The notes under the pieces were generated by a model, which searched no databases, had not been told where the DNA came from, and worked only from the letters and a program-made list of their open reading frames with translations. Shown here one piece after another: positions 42,468 to 50,726 of a DNA stretch of 64,000 nucleotides. This DNA comes from Nonomuraea sp. NBC_00507 (GTDB taxonomy: Bacteria; Actinomycetota; Actinomycetes; Streptosporangiales; Streptosporangiaceae). The DNA lies in NCBI RefSeq assembly GCF_036013525.1, contig NZ_CP107853.1, positions 1,426,001 to 1,490,000 of the forward strand, written 5' to 3'. A program made the position numbers and the translations under genes. Each line of letters opens with the position of its first letter. Within the stretch, counting starts at the first letter, position 1.

Positions 42468-43706
42468 ATGGGCGACCGAAATCTGGCTCGCGGTGCGGTG
42501 TCCGGGCCGTTGGGTGCGTATGAGACCGAGCTGCGTACGGAACTGGCGGGGACGGGGTACGCGGCGAAGTCGGTGGCCGACATCGTGCTGATGATGGCGC
42601 GGTTGAGCAGGTGGATGGAGACGCACGGCGTGGAGGTGGCCGAGCTGCGACCTGCGGTGGTGGAGGAGTTCCTGCGCTGCCGGCGGGAGGTGACTCGGGT
42701 CGAGGGGGCGGCGCGGCGGGGGCTGGGGCCGTTGCTGCGTTTCCTGCGAGGTCGTGAGCTGATTCCTGGGGAGGAAGTCCTTGATGGCTCACCGGTGGAA
42801 GAGCTGCTGGCCGCCTACCGGGATTATCTGGTCGGCGAGCGGGGCCTGGCCGCGGAAACGGTGCGGTGCTATGTCCTGCAAGGACGCAAGTTCCTAGCTG
42901 AGCTGAGAGAGCCGCTCGACGTCGCGCTGGCGCGGTTGGACGCGGGCGCGGTCGTGGCGTTCGTGATGGAGCATACGCGCGGGGCGGCGAGTGTCTGGTC
43001 GGCCAAGACTCTGGTGACCGCGACTCGCTCGTTGCTGCGGTTCCTGCACGTTCAGGGCTGGATTGCGGTTCCGTTGGCAGCGGCCGTTCCTGCCGTTGCG
43101 GGATGGCGGCTGGCCGCGGTGCCACGGGGGTTGGAACAGGACCAGATCGAGGCGGTGCTGGCCGGCCCGAAGGTCTCGTCCGCAGCGGGGCTCCGGGATC
43201 GGGCGGTGCTGCTGGTGCTGGCCCGGCTTGGATTGCGTGGTGCCGAGGTTGCCGCGCTCGGTTTGGCCGATGTCGACTGGCGTGCTGGAGAGATCATCGT
43301 GCGGGGCAAGGGAGGCTGCCTGGAGCGGGTTCCGTTGCCGTTCGAGGTCGGTGAAGCGCTGGCCGCCTACCTCACCATTGCCAGGCCGTCGTGCTCCTGC
43401 GCGTCGTTGTTCGTCACGGCTCGTCCGCCCTACCACGGGTTGAATGGATCCGCGGTTCGCGCGATCATGGGCCGGGCCTGCGGGAGGGCGGGCCTGCCGC
43501 GGCTGGGCGCTCATCGGCTGCGTCATTCACTGGCCACCCAGGTGCTGCGGGCCGGTGCGCCGCTGAGTGAGGTGGGGCAGTTACTGCGGCATCGCAACCA
43601 GCTGTCCACCACGGTCTATGCCAAGGTCGACCATGCCGTGCTGCGCTCGCTGGCCCGGCAGTGGCCGCTGCCCGCGCCGGCGGCGGCTGATGGGAGTGCC
43701 TCGTGA
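42468..43706 (+). CDS. ritA: RIT tyrosine recombinase A (412 aa)
   Basis: ATG 42468 follows CAGGAGGG. A core-binding domain (LLAAYRDYLVGERGLAAETV) precedes a catalytic domain with Arg in ARLGLRGAEVAALGLADVDW, a Lys beta-hairpin GKGGCLERVPLP, and the H-x-x-R box LGAHRLRHSLATQVLRAG. Then LLRHRNQLSTTVYAKVD follows, with Tyr nucleophile. An extra N-terminal domain (YAAKSVADIVLMMARLSRWM) is typical of the first RIT protein. Its stop overlaps the next start (GTGA). Confidence 0.85.
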   Translation: MGDRNLARGAVSGPLGAYETELRTELAGTGYAAKSVADIVLMMARLSRWMETHGVEVAELRPAVVEEFLRCRREVTRVEGAARRGLGPLLRFLRGRELIPGEEVLDGSPVEELLAAYRDYLVGERGLAAETVRCYVLQGRKFLAELREPLDVALARLDAGAVVAFVMEHTRGAASVWSAKTLVTATRSLLRFLHVQGWIAVPLAAAVPAVAGWRLAAVPRGLEQDQIEAVLAGPKVSSAAGLRDRAVLLVLARLGLRGAEVAALGLADVDWRAGEIIVRGKGGCLERVPLPFEVGEALAAYLTIARPSCSCASLFVTARPPYHGLNGSAVRAIMGRACGRAGLPRLGAHRLRHSLATQVLRAGAPLSEVGQLLRHRNQLSTTVYAKVDHAVLRSLARQWPLPAPAAADGSAS

Positions 43707-44647
43707 CCACGCTGCGGCGGCAGGCCGAGGAGTACTTGGCCATGCGCCGGGCGCTGGGATTCAAGCTCACCACCTGGGGACAGCGGCTGATGAGCTTCAT
43801 CGGCTACCTGGAGTCCACCGGCGCCGGGCACATCACCATCGAAGCAGCCCTGACCTGGGCGACCTCGACCCCAGCCAGCACCGACCCGGTCTACTGGGCC
43901 CGCAGGCTGGACGTGGTACGGATCTTCGCCCGGCACCTCAAAACACTGGATGCGGCCACCGAGATTCCACCCCTTGACGCCCTGCCGCATCGCTATCGGC
44001 GGATCACTCCCTACCTCTACTCACCCGCTGAGATCGTCTCGTTGATGGGCGCGGCCGGAGCACTGAAGCCCCAGCTACGGGGCCAGACGTGGCAGACCGT
44101 GCTGGGATTGCTGGCGGTGACCGGGATGCGGGTCAGCGAGGCATGCCGTCTCGATCGCCAAGACGTCGACCTGGACAAGGGCGTGCTCGCCGTCCGGGAC
44201 TCCAAGTTCGGCAAATCACGCGATGTCCCGGTGCACCCCTCCACGACGGCGGCACTGCGCCGCTATGACCGCCTCCGTGATCGTCTGTGGCCCGCCCCTG
44301 CCTGCCCGGCCTTCTTCATCTCCACCCGGGGCACTCGCCTGGACGCCTCCAACATGCCCGCCGACTTCGCGAAACTGCTGCACCCCGCAGGCATCGCCCC
44401 GATCCCGGGACGGCGCCGCCAGCGCATCCACGACCTGCGCCACACCTTCACGGTCGCCACCCTGCTGCAGTGGTATGAGGACGGCGCCGACGTCCAGGCC
44501 CGGCTACCGCTGCTGGCCACCTACCTCGGCCATGTCGATCCCAAATCGTCGTACTGGTACTTCAGCGGATCTCCCGAACTGCTGGCCCTGGCGGCAGACC
44601 GTCTGGAACGCGCCTTCACCCCGGACACCCACGGAGGTGGGACGTGA
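43703..44647 (+). CDS. ritB: RIT tyrosine recombinase B (314 aa)
   Basis: GTG 43703 overlaps ritA. Catalytic blocks: AVTGMRVSEACRLDRQDVDL with Arg, SKFGKSRDVPVHPS for the beta-hairpin Lys, RIHDLRHTFTVATLLQWYED for H-x-x-R, and LLATYLGHVDPKSSYWYFSG with His and Tyr. Between ritA and ritC, with 4-nt overlaps at both ends, it makes the three-gene block a single translational unit. Confidence 0.85.
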   Translation: MTTLRRQAEEYLAMRRALGFKLTTWGQRLMSFIGYLESTGAGHITIEAALTWATSTPASTDPVYWARRLDVVRIFARHLKTLDAATEIPPLDALPHRYRRITPYLYSPAEIVSLMGAAGALKPQLRGQTWQTVLGLLAVTGMRVSEACRLDRQDVDLDKGVLAVRDSKFGKSRDVPVHPSTTAALRRYDRLRDRLWPAPACPAFFISTRGTRLDASNMPADFAKLLHPAGIAPIPGRRRQRIHDLRHTFTVATLLQWYEDGADVQARLPLLATYLGHVDPKSSYWYFSGSPELLALAADRLERAFTPDTHGGGT

Positions 44648-45636
44648 CCGGTGATCTGGCGCCTCTGCTCCAAGGGTTCTTCACCGACAAGCTCATGCTC
44701 CAACGCCAGGCCAGCGACCACACCATCGCCGCCTACCGCGACACCTTCAAGCTGCTGCTGGCCTTCCTGACCGAGCGCACCGGACGATCCCCGTCCGCGC
44801 TGAGCATCACCGATCTGGACGCCCCCGCCATCGGCGCGTTCCTGACCCACCTGGAAACCCGCCGGGGCAACACGGTCACGACCCGCAACAGCCGGCTGGC
44901 CGCCCTGCACTCCTTCTTCCGGCACGCCGAACTCCACGCCCCTCAGCACGCCGCCATCATCCAACGAGTGCTGGCCATCCCGCCCAAACGCTTCGACCGC
45001 GCGATCGTCACCTACCTGACCATGCCCGAAGCTGAAGCCCTGGTGAACGCACCCGACCTGACCACCTGGCACGGACGGCGCGACCACGCCCTGCTCCTGG
45101 TCGCGATCCACACCGGGCTGCGCGTCAGCGAACTGACCGGCCTCACCCTCGCCGATGTCCACCTCGGTGCCGGACCTCACCTGCGCTGTCACGGCAAGGG
45201 CCGCAAGGACCGCTGCACCCCACTCACCGGCCCCACCGCCAAGGTCCTGCGGTCCTGGACCAAGGAACGCCAAGGCCAGCCCGACGATCCTCTCTTCCCC
45301 ACACGCCGCGGAACCCGGCTCAGCCGCGACGCCGTCGAACAACTCGTCACCAAACACACCCGCACAGCCACCAGCCGATGCCCCTCACTGGCCGGCAAAC
45401 ACGTCACACCACACACCCTGCGCCACTCCACCGCGATGGCACTGCTCCGCGCGGGCGTCGACACGTCGATCATCGCGCTCTGGCTCGGCCACGCCTCACC
45501 GGAAACCACACAGATCTATCTCCACGCCGACATGGAGATCAAAGAACGCGCCCTCGCTCGCACCACCCCACCCGGCGGCACTCCCGGCCGCTACACCGCC
45601 CCCGACAGCCTGATCGCATTCCTCGACACTCTCTGA
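44644..45636 (+). CDS. ritC: RIT tyrosine recombinase C (330 aa)
   Basis: GTG 44644 overlaps ritB. N-terminal core-binding helices (LQRQASDHTIAAYRDTFKLL) are followed by IHTGLRVSELTGLTLADVHL (Arg), HGKGRKDRCTPL (Lys), HTLRHSTAMALLRAGVDTSI (H-x-x-R) and LGHASPETTQIYLHADMEIK (His and Tyr). A fragment of a second ritC, about as similar as two elements of one family, lies at 48641-49191. Confidence 0.85.
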   Translation: MTGDLAPLLQGFFTDKLMLQRQASDHTIAAYRDTFKLLLAFLTERTGRSPSALSITDLDAPAIGAFLTHLETRRGNTVTTRNSRLAALHSFFRHAELHAPQHAAIIQRVLAIPPKRFDRAIVTYLTMPEAEALVNAPDLTTWHGRRDHALLLVAIHTGLRVSELTGLTLADVHLGAGPHLRCHGKGRKDRCTPLTGPTAKVLRSWTKERQGQPDDPLFPTRRGTRLSRDAVEQLVTKHTRTATSRCPSLAGKHVTPHTLRHSTAMALLRAGVDTSIIALWLGHASPETTQIYLHADMEIKERALARTTPPGGTPGRYTAPDSLIAFLDTL

Positions 45637-45756
45637 CCCACCCGGATTATGCCGCCCAGCTGGTCCTCGGCACCCCTGCCGGCCAGCCCTTCGCCACCGC
45701 ATTCGGCATAACCCGCCACTCGGCATAAGCCGACTTATGCCGACGTCGGCATAAGT

Positions 45757-46660
45757 CCGCGTATCTCACCAGCACGGGACTGCCCGGCATCACCCGGTCG
45801 GCGTTGACGCCGAACGTTCGATAGCGGACCCCGGCGGCCTTTTCCATACCATGCAAAGCGATATTCAGTAGGACGGGACTGATCACACCACCCTGGGGCG
45901 AGCCCTCCTCTGTTGGAGTGAACCAGCCTTTCTCGATTACGCCGGACTTCAACCATTTCGCGATGAGTTCCCTGGCTGGGAACGTGCCGAGCTGATCGAG
46001 GATATCGCGATGGTCGATGCGGTCGAACGCCGCCGCCAAATCTGCGTCGAGTATCCATCGCCGTTGCGGGTTTTTCCCGCTTACGGTGTTGAAGATGGCT
46101 TCGACCGCATCATGGCAGCCACGGCCCGGGCGAAAGCCATAAGACTTCGGCTCGAACCGCGCCTCCCACTCGGGCTCCAGCGCGTTGACTGTAATGGCTT
46201 GAAGCATCCGGTCAGCGATCACCGGAATTCCAAGTGGTCTCTGTTTTCCGCCTGGCTTTGGTATATACACACGGCGAACGGGTTTGGGTGTCCACGATCG
46301 CGACCGGAGTTGTGCCCAGTTGGCCCACCCGGGTTTGTCCTGAGACAACAGCACGGTCTTGCCATCGATACCCGCCGTTTTCCGTCCGGCGTTCAACTCC
46401 GTCACCCGCCGCACGCTCAGCAATGCGTTGGCGCGGGAGCGGAGCATGAGCTTCTGCAGGTTGCGGACCTTCTTCAGGTCCCCCGCCTGTGATGCCGCAA
46501 AGATTCTCTGTCGAAGCCGTCGTACGTCCTCCTCGACTTGCCGCCAATCCACGGCATCCCAGTCCAGAGGCTCGCCCTCGGGTCCGTTCACCACAGCGTC
46601 AGTCACGGCCGCAGCCGTCTGCGTCATGGCGTCCAACTTGTCCCTCGGTTCCGATGCCAT
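45757..46660 (-). pseudogene. Inner intron maturase, N-terminal half (RT domains up to YAD)
   Basis: ATG 46660 opens MASEPRDKLDAMTQ. RT blocks follow: KTAGIDGKTVLLSQ, KPGGKQRPLGIPVIADRMLQ, SYGFRPGRGCHDAVEAIF, WILDADLAAAFDRIDH with the first catalytic Asp, and EEGSPQGGVISPVLLNIALH. It ends PVLVRYAD at the RIT junction. The missing second Asp and the thumb lie 3.4 kb away in 41416-42321, so no active RT can be made. Confidence 0.8.
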
Positions 46661-47304
46661 CGATCATCAAGTCTTCGCAGGCTCACCCGACGCGCGTCAG
46701 CACCCTTTCGGGCCGGGCCATCAAGACCCGTATCCGAGCGGTTATACGACACCCTCGCAGGGAGGCTGCGGCACTCGATGTCGTTTTCCCGTTGCCTTTC
46801 GACATCCCGGCATTCGCTTCTCGCGTCATCCTGTTCCCGCTGAGGAGTTGAAGCTCTCCTTGCAGTCGGCCTACCAGACATGTGCTGTCTGGACCTCAAC
46901 GGGGTTACCACGTTTCGCAGGAGTGAGACACGATCGGGGTGGGCTTCTCCTCTATCCCGGGGTGACGGTGTCCTCCCGGCCGACAGGGCATAATCGGCCG
47001 GCGCCTGCCGCTTCCCAGCGGCCAACCCTTCACCCTCGCCGCTACATTCCATCGCAGAGGGAGGTATTGACGAGACATCAACGGAGATTCACGCGATTAG
47101 CCCGTCCGATCTTTCCCTGACCCGTAACTCCCGGATGGAGCGGGAATCCTTTGGCTTTCCCCTGGGCTTCACACCCCGCCGTTACCAGCGACGCATGCCA
47201 AGGCGGGAACAAGTCTCACGGACACTGACCAGGGACTACACCTTCGATATCAACCGAACCTCCATTTGGTAAGTCCACTCACAACCTGCGACCTCGTGTC
47301 GCAC

Positions 47305-47665
47305 CGTCCTCTGAACCCCGGGGACGGTGGTGCGCTCCCGACCGGCCAGATTCCTCTGGTCGGCACCTGCCGCCTTGCAGCGGCCGGTCCCTATCTCCCG
47401 CTCCTGCGATCCATCCGCGAAAGTGCTAATGACGACGCGTCATCGAGGCTTCACTTGCGTTCACCCGTCCGGTCTTCCCCAGCCTGTGACCCCGGGATGG
47501 AACGAGGGTCCTTGGGCATTTCCCCGGGCTTCGCACCTCGCGGTCACTCACAACGCACGCCAGGGCGGGGACGGTCCATTGCGCACTGGACCGGGCATTA
47601 TGCCGTCGACATCACGCGACCTCCTTCGGCATATTCCACCCTTCGCATGCGACCTCGTGTCGCAC
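47305..47665 (-). ncRNA. Outer group II intron, part 1 (5' end)
   Basis: It starts GTGCGACACGAGGTCGC at 47665 and is about 65-70% alike, by eye, to the first 360 nt of the inner intron (47304-46935). It stops at 47305, where the inner intron begins with the same GTGCGACACGAGGTCGC, and resumes at 41322. It is inserted in an IS630-type transposase gene. Confidence 0.7.
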
Positions 47666-47811
47666 GACCTGGTTGATCCACGAAGAGCCGATTGGAGTGA
47701 AGTGCATGTGGAAGCGGGGATGGCGAGCCACGCCTTGATCGCCGGTGTCTTATGGGTGCCGTAGTTGTTGCAGATCAGGTGGACGTCCAGTTTCGGTCGT
47801 AAACACCTCAT
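47666..47811 (-). pseudogene. IS630-family transposase fragment, interrupted by the outer intron
   Basis: The minus strand reads LDVHLICNNYGTHKTPAIKA, a one-base frame change, then HMHFTPIGSSWINQV up to the intron 5' end. NNYGTHK is the second-Asp block of IS630/Tc1 transposases (usually DNY), and SSWLNQVE-x-x-F is the last catalytic block. The intron cut between Val and the expected Glu. Confidence 0.65.
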
Positions 47812-47824
47812 CGAAGATGAGTGG

Positions 47825-48035
47825 TGAACTTGCGGTCCCGGTCTCTGATCAGGAATCGGCAGTTACCGATCCGGTCGCCCAGGTCGAGTATCGGGTTGCG
47901 GGCTTGCTGGGCGACCAGCTTGATTGCCTCAGCCGCCGCGCTGTCCCCAGCGACCGGTCGTAGCTGATCACGCTTCTCGCGTACCATGCCCGTCAGTGTG
48001 TGGGCATCGGCCTGGCAACTCCAGTTCGGCAAGTT
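47825..48035 (-). pseudogene. Integrase-core (rve) transposase fragment
   Basis: QARNPILDLGDRIGNCRFLI-RDRDRKFTT is the second-Asp region (RDRDAKFT) of a common actinomycete rve-type transposase. The preceding stretch (REKRDQLRPVAGDSAAAEAI) is an unusual lead-in. No catalytic Glu or complete domain remains. Confidence 0.45.
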
Positions 48036-48218
48036 CCTTCGTTTCTCGGCGGAGGTAGTTGATCTCGGACGCCTGGAACCAAAAGAAGCCCAGGACTTCC
48101 AGATAGTTGGCGGTTAAACGTCCACGATGGGAACCCCAGATCCACGCAATACCCGCCAGGGACTTGCGGCCAGATCCCGCTGAATGTCACGGTCGGACCC
48201 TTCAGCGTCGGGCACACT

Positions 48219-48464
48219 GTGAACACATGCGAGAAGCTCGTCCCCTCGCCTGGGCCTCGAGAAGAGGACTTTAAGGTGAGATGGGTAGGAGACTCCTACT
48301 GGGACACAGACGTTCGCGAAACCGCCAGCCTTTTATCAATAAGCGACCAGGCGCCGCCGGGGTCCGCCCATGGCTTTCCCAGCTATTATATTGTGCACGT
48401 CGCCGGATATAAATACTCGCAGTGCAATCCTCCGCCGCAGATCATCGACATGTGCAACTTCTAA
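48219..48464 (+). CDS. Possible small protein or gene fragment (81 aa)
   Basis: The ORF runs MNTCEKLVPSPGPREE then KVRWVGDSYWDTDVRE and ends PPPQIIDMCNF. There is no clear ribosome site or signal peptide. Base composition is distinctly AT-richer than the surroundings, like the secreted proteins at 9.4 and 50.5 kb. It may be the 3' part of another small secreted protein. Weak call. Confidence 0.3.
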   Translation: MNTCEKLVPSPGPREEDFKVRWVGDSYWDTDVRETASLLSISDQAPPGSAHGFPSYYIVHVAGYKYSQCNPPPQIIDMCNF

Positions 48465-48508
48465 CACAGGCCATGACGCGCCACCGAATCATGTGGGCTC
48501 TTCGGAGT

Positions 48509-48640
48509 TGGTCGGGTAGCCCGGAGGAATCTCACCTCCGGGCTCCCACAGATCCGTGCGTAACAGTCTCCCGTTACACGGCTCTTGTCGTTCTGGTCAT
48601 CTGACGGCCGGTTTTGCCCAGGCCCAGTGTGCGAAGTACC
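48509..48640 (-). repeat. 132-bp copy of a group II intron 3' end (identical to 50727-50858)
   Basis: The copy contains domain VI, domain V (48551-48584: GAGCCGTGTAACGGG then GACTGTTACGCACGGATC) and the last 13 codons of a maturase (YFAHWAWAKPAVR*). It matches 50727-50858 base for base in the same orientation. It joins directly to ritC sequence at 48641. Confidence 0.75.
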
Positions 48641-49191
48641 ACGCCCTGCTCCTGCTCGCCGTCCAGACCGGCCTGCGGGTATCGGAGCTCACCACACTCA
48701 CCTGCCAGGACGCGCACTTGGACACCGGCCCGCACGTTCGCTGCCACGGCAAGGGACGCAAAGACAGGGCGACCCCGCTGACCAGCCAGGTTGTCAGGGT
48801 GCTGAAAACCTGGGTGCCCGAGCTCGGCTCCGCCCCCGGCGGCCCGCTGTTCCCCACCAGGGCCGGAGGGCGGCTTTCCCGTGACGCCGTCAAGCGACTC
48901 GTCGCAAAACACGCGGCCACGGCAGAAGCCGCCTGCCCGTCGATCAAGGAGAAGAACGTCACCCCGCACACGCTCAGGCACACCGCCGCCATGTCACTCC
49001 TGCACGCCGGAGTCGATACCTCGGTCATCGCCCTCTGGCTCGGCCACGAGGGCGTCGAGACCACCCAGGTCTATCTCCATGCCGACATGAGTATCAAGGA
49101 ACAGGCCCTCGCCCGCGTCCAGCAACCGAGCACCAGCCCCGGACGTTACCGCCCGCCCGACACCCTGCTCGGGTTCCTCGACACCCTCTAG
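48641..49191 (+). pseudogene. Truncated second ritC (tyrosine recombinase, C-terminal half)
   Basis: From the intron junction it reads YHALLLLAVQTGLRVSELTT, HGKGRKDRATPL, HTLRHTAAMSLLHAGVDTSV, LGHEGVETTQVYLHADMSIK and ends GFLDTL*, parallel to intact ritC. All catalytic residues from the Arg onward are present, but the core-binding domain and the other two recombinases are gone. Confidence 0.8.
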
Positions 49192-49213
49192 CCACCGCCA
49201 GGAACAACCGGGT

Positions 49214-49294
49214 TATGCCGATCCAGGAACGGCGAACTTCCTGCTGACCAGGGAATTCGACAGCCAGGTCGGCATAATCCGGGCCTCGGCATAA
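49214..49294 (+). mobile_element. Right end of a second RIT element
   Basis: TTATGCCGATCC ... GGTCGGCATAATCCGGGCCTCGGCATAA has the same TTATGCC/GGCATAA layout and 81-bp length as the intact RIT end. It follows the ritC fragment and meets GCAGACGACC, the A-D-D codons of a different intron maturase. Confidence 0.75.
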
Positions 49295-50182
49295 GCAGAC
49301 GACCACCTGCTGGGCTTCATCGGACCGAAGGCCGAAGTCGAGGACATCAAAGATCAGTTGGCGACATTTCTGCGTGACGAACTCAACCTGGAACTGTCAC
49401 CGAGCAAGACCCTGATCACACACGCCCGGACCCGGGCAGCGCGATACCTCGGCTATGAGATCATCACCCAGGACAACAACACCCGTCTCACCAACGGCCG
49501 ACGATCGGTCAACGGAATAATCGCACTGCGGGTGCCTCTCGATGTGATCAAGGCCAAATGCGGCCCCTACCTGCGCCACGGCAAACCCTGGCACATCAGC
49601 GCCATGCAAAATCTCGACGACTACGACATCGTCAAGAGCTACGGCGCGCAATACCGGGGCATCGTCCAGTACTACCTGCTCGCCATCGACGCCTGGCGGC
49701 TACACCGGCTCAACTGGGTCGCCCAGACGTCGATGCTGAAAACGCTGGCGGCAAAGCATCAATCCTCGGTGTCGAAGATGGCGGCGAAACACAGAGCCAA
49801 AATCCAGACACCGCACGGGATACGCACCTGCTTTGAAGCCCGCGTCGAACGCGATGGCAAGCAGCCTCTGGTCGCCCGGTTCGGCGGGATACCCCTCGCA
49901 CGGAACAAGGACGCCAAGCTCGACGACCGCGTCCTGACCCCGCGTCCTCTTCCTCGCAAGGAGCTGGTCACCCGGCTCCTGAAACGGAGATGTGAGCTCT
50001 GCGGCGATCCCGCCAAGGTGCTCGTCCACCAAGTGCGCAACCTCGCTCAGCTCGAAGGACTCGGATCAGACCAGCCCGCGTGGGCGGCCCTCATGACCAG
50101 GATGCGGCGCAAAACCCTGGTGGTCTGCCACCCCTGTCACGAGGCCATCCACTACCGGCACCCCGCCGCGAACGTGGCGTAG
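49295..50182 (+). pseudogene. Second group II intron maturase, C-terminal half from YADD onward
   Basis: In frame from the RIT junction: ADDHLLGFIGPKAEVEDIKD, then LNLELSPSKTLITHARTRAA, domain X (SYGAQYRGIVQYYLLAIDAW) and an HNH domain (RRCELCGDPAKVLVHQVRN with VVCHPCHEAIHYR). It belongs to another maturase subfamily than the inner-twintron RT, yet it is cut at the same codons by a RIT end. The 5' half is not in the window. Confidence 0.8.
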
Positions 50183-50191
50183 ATCGCTGGA

Positions 50192-50225
50192 GAGCCACGT
50201 ACTGGGAAACCAGTCCGCGTGGTTC
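50192..50225 (+). ncRNA. Group II intron domain V (intron with HNH maturase)
   Basis: The 34-nt element GAGCCACGTACTGGGAAACC then AGTCCGCGTGGTTC lies 10 nt after the maturase stop: AGC triad, GAAA loop, GGTTC close. Domain VI follows to about 50290. Confidence 0.75.
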
Positions 50226-50304
50226 GGAGGGAGGCCGCGCCGGAAAAGGACCTGAATGCCAGGCACCTCGCCGCGCGGCCCACCCTGTTCAGGTCAGCCC
50301 GTTC

Positions 50305-50607
50305 TCAGTCGTATACCTTATACAAATAATAGTATGTTAGAACTTGAGTGGCCTGAAAGCATCGTGCGGATACATCAAGATACCATTCCACCGACTTCCT
50401 GGCGATCTCACAGGTCGCCTCCCCAAAATAGTTCCTACTACTCTCCCACCGCCACCCCATATCCAGAAGGGTGCCCGATACGGCTTGGCTGGAGGTGGAT
50501 GATTGAGACCTGATCTCGGAGCCGGAAGAAGCCGATGCCGTGTCGCCGCCGCCCAGAACGGCAGCGGCAGCGAGTGCTAGCGCCACTGCTTGATTGGCGA
50601 ATTTCAA
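50305..50607 (-). CDS. Small secreted protein (100 aa), function unknown
   Basis: TTG 50607 gives MKFANQAVALALAAAAVLGG, then DTASA-SS, a clear signal peptide with ASA cleavage after about residue 27. The mature part of about 73 residues has a Ser-rich start, two cysteines (C66, C82 approx.) and an aromatic C-terminus (LTYYYLYKVYD). The composition is AT-richer than its surroundings. The promoter region is the third copy of the repeat that drives the six-cysteine peptides, with the same operator. It is therefore a likely member of the same regulon. Confidence 0.7.
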   Translation of the reverse strand: MKFANQAVALALAAAAVLGGGDTASASSGSEIRSQSSTSSQAVSGTLLDMGWRWESSRNYFGEATCEIARKSVEWYLDVSARCFQATQVLTYYYLYKVYD

Positions 50608-50697
50608 GGGATCCTCACTTTCTAGAGCAGGAATACCACCACGAGCAGAGTAACCGTCACAGCTATCGTTTAACTGTCTTGCTGCTGTCTCCTTTCT
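50535..50697 (-). repeat. Copy 3 of the promoter/leader repeat (inverted)
   Basis: On the minus strand CAGAAAGGAGACAGCAGCAA and onward aligns with copies at 1441 and 11057 through the operator, TACTCT box, TTCCTGCT-TAGAAAG block and the signal-peptide codons (KFANQAVALALAAAAV). Here the coding part is intact, so this may be the ancestral arrangement. Confidence 0.7.
50647..50689 (-). promoter_or_regulatory. Triple GACAG-type operator with -10 box (site 4 of 5, minus strand)
   Basis: Minus-strand GACAG at 50689 and 50678 and GATAG at 50667 are in 11-bp steps, then 10 bp, then TACTCT at 50652-50647, about 40 bp before the TTG start. Confidence 0.6.
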
Positions 50698-50726
50698 GCG
50701 AAGCAGCCGTGGCCAGCGATCCCAAA

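Larger units (their letters stand above)
42322..45754 (+). mobile_element. RIT element: recombinase-in-trio, 82-bp inverted repeats, inserted in an intron RT active site
   Basis: The left repeat 42322-42403 begins TTATGCCGAGTGGCGGG. It matches the inverse of 45647-45728 over 82 bp with only a few mismatches. A further 24-bp perfect palindrome (ACTTATGCCGAC and its inverse) extends the right end. Three overlapping tyrosine recombinases fill the interior. Flanks GTCTGC and GTCCGC suggest a 6-bp crossover (coupling) segment with one mismatch. RIT elements are known as three tandem, overlapping tyrosine recombinases bounded by inverted repeats. Confidence 0.85.
41323..47304 (-). ncRNA. Inner group II intron (twintron), itself split by a RIT element
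   Basis: The 5' end is GTGCGAC at 47304-47298, the standard group II start. The 3' end TACCCGAC is at about 41323, behind domain V (41364-41399) and domain VI. Without the inserted recombinase element the intron is about 2.5 kb. It is inserted inside a second, related intron: flanking halves at 47305 and 41322 join into a continuous sequence that aligns with this intron's own positions about 360-375. Splicing may persist, but the maturase is cut. Confidence 0.7.
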
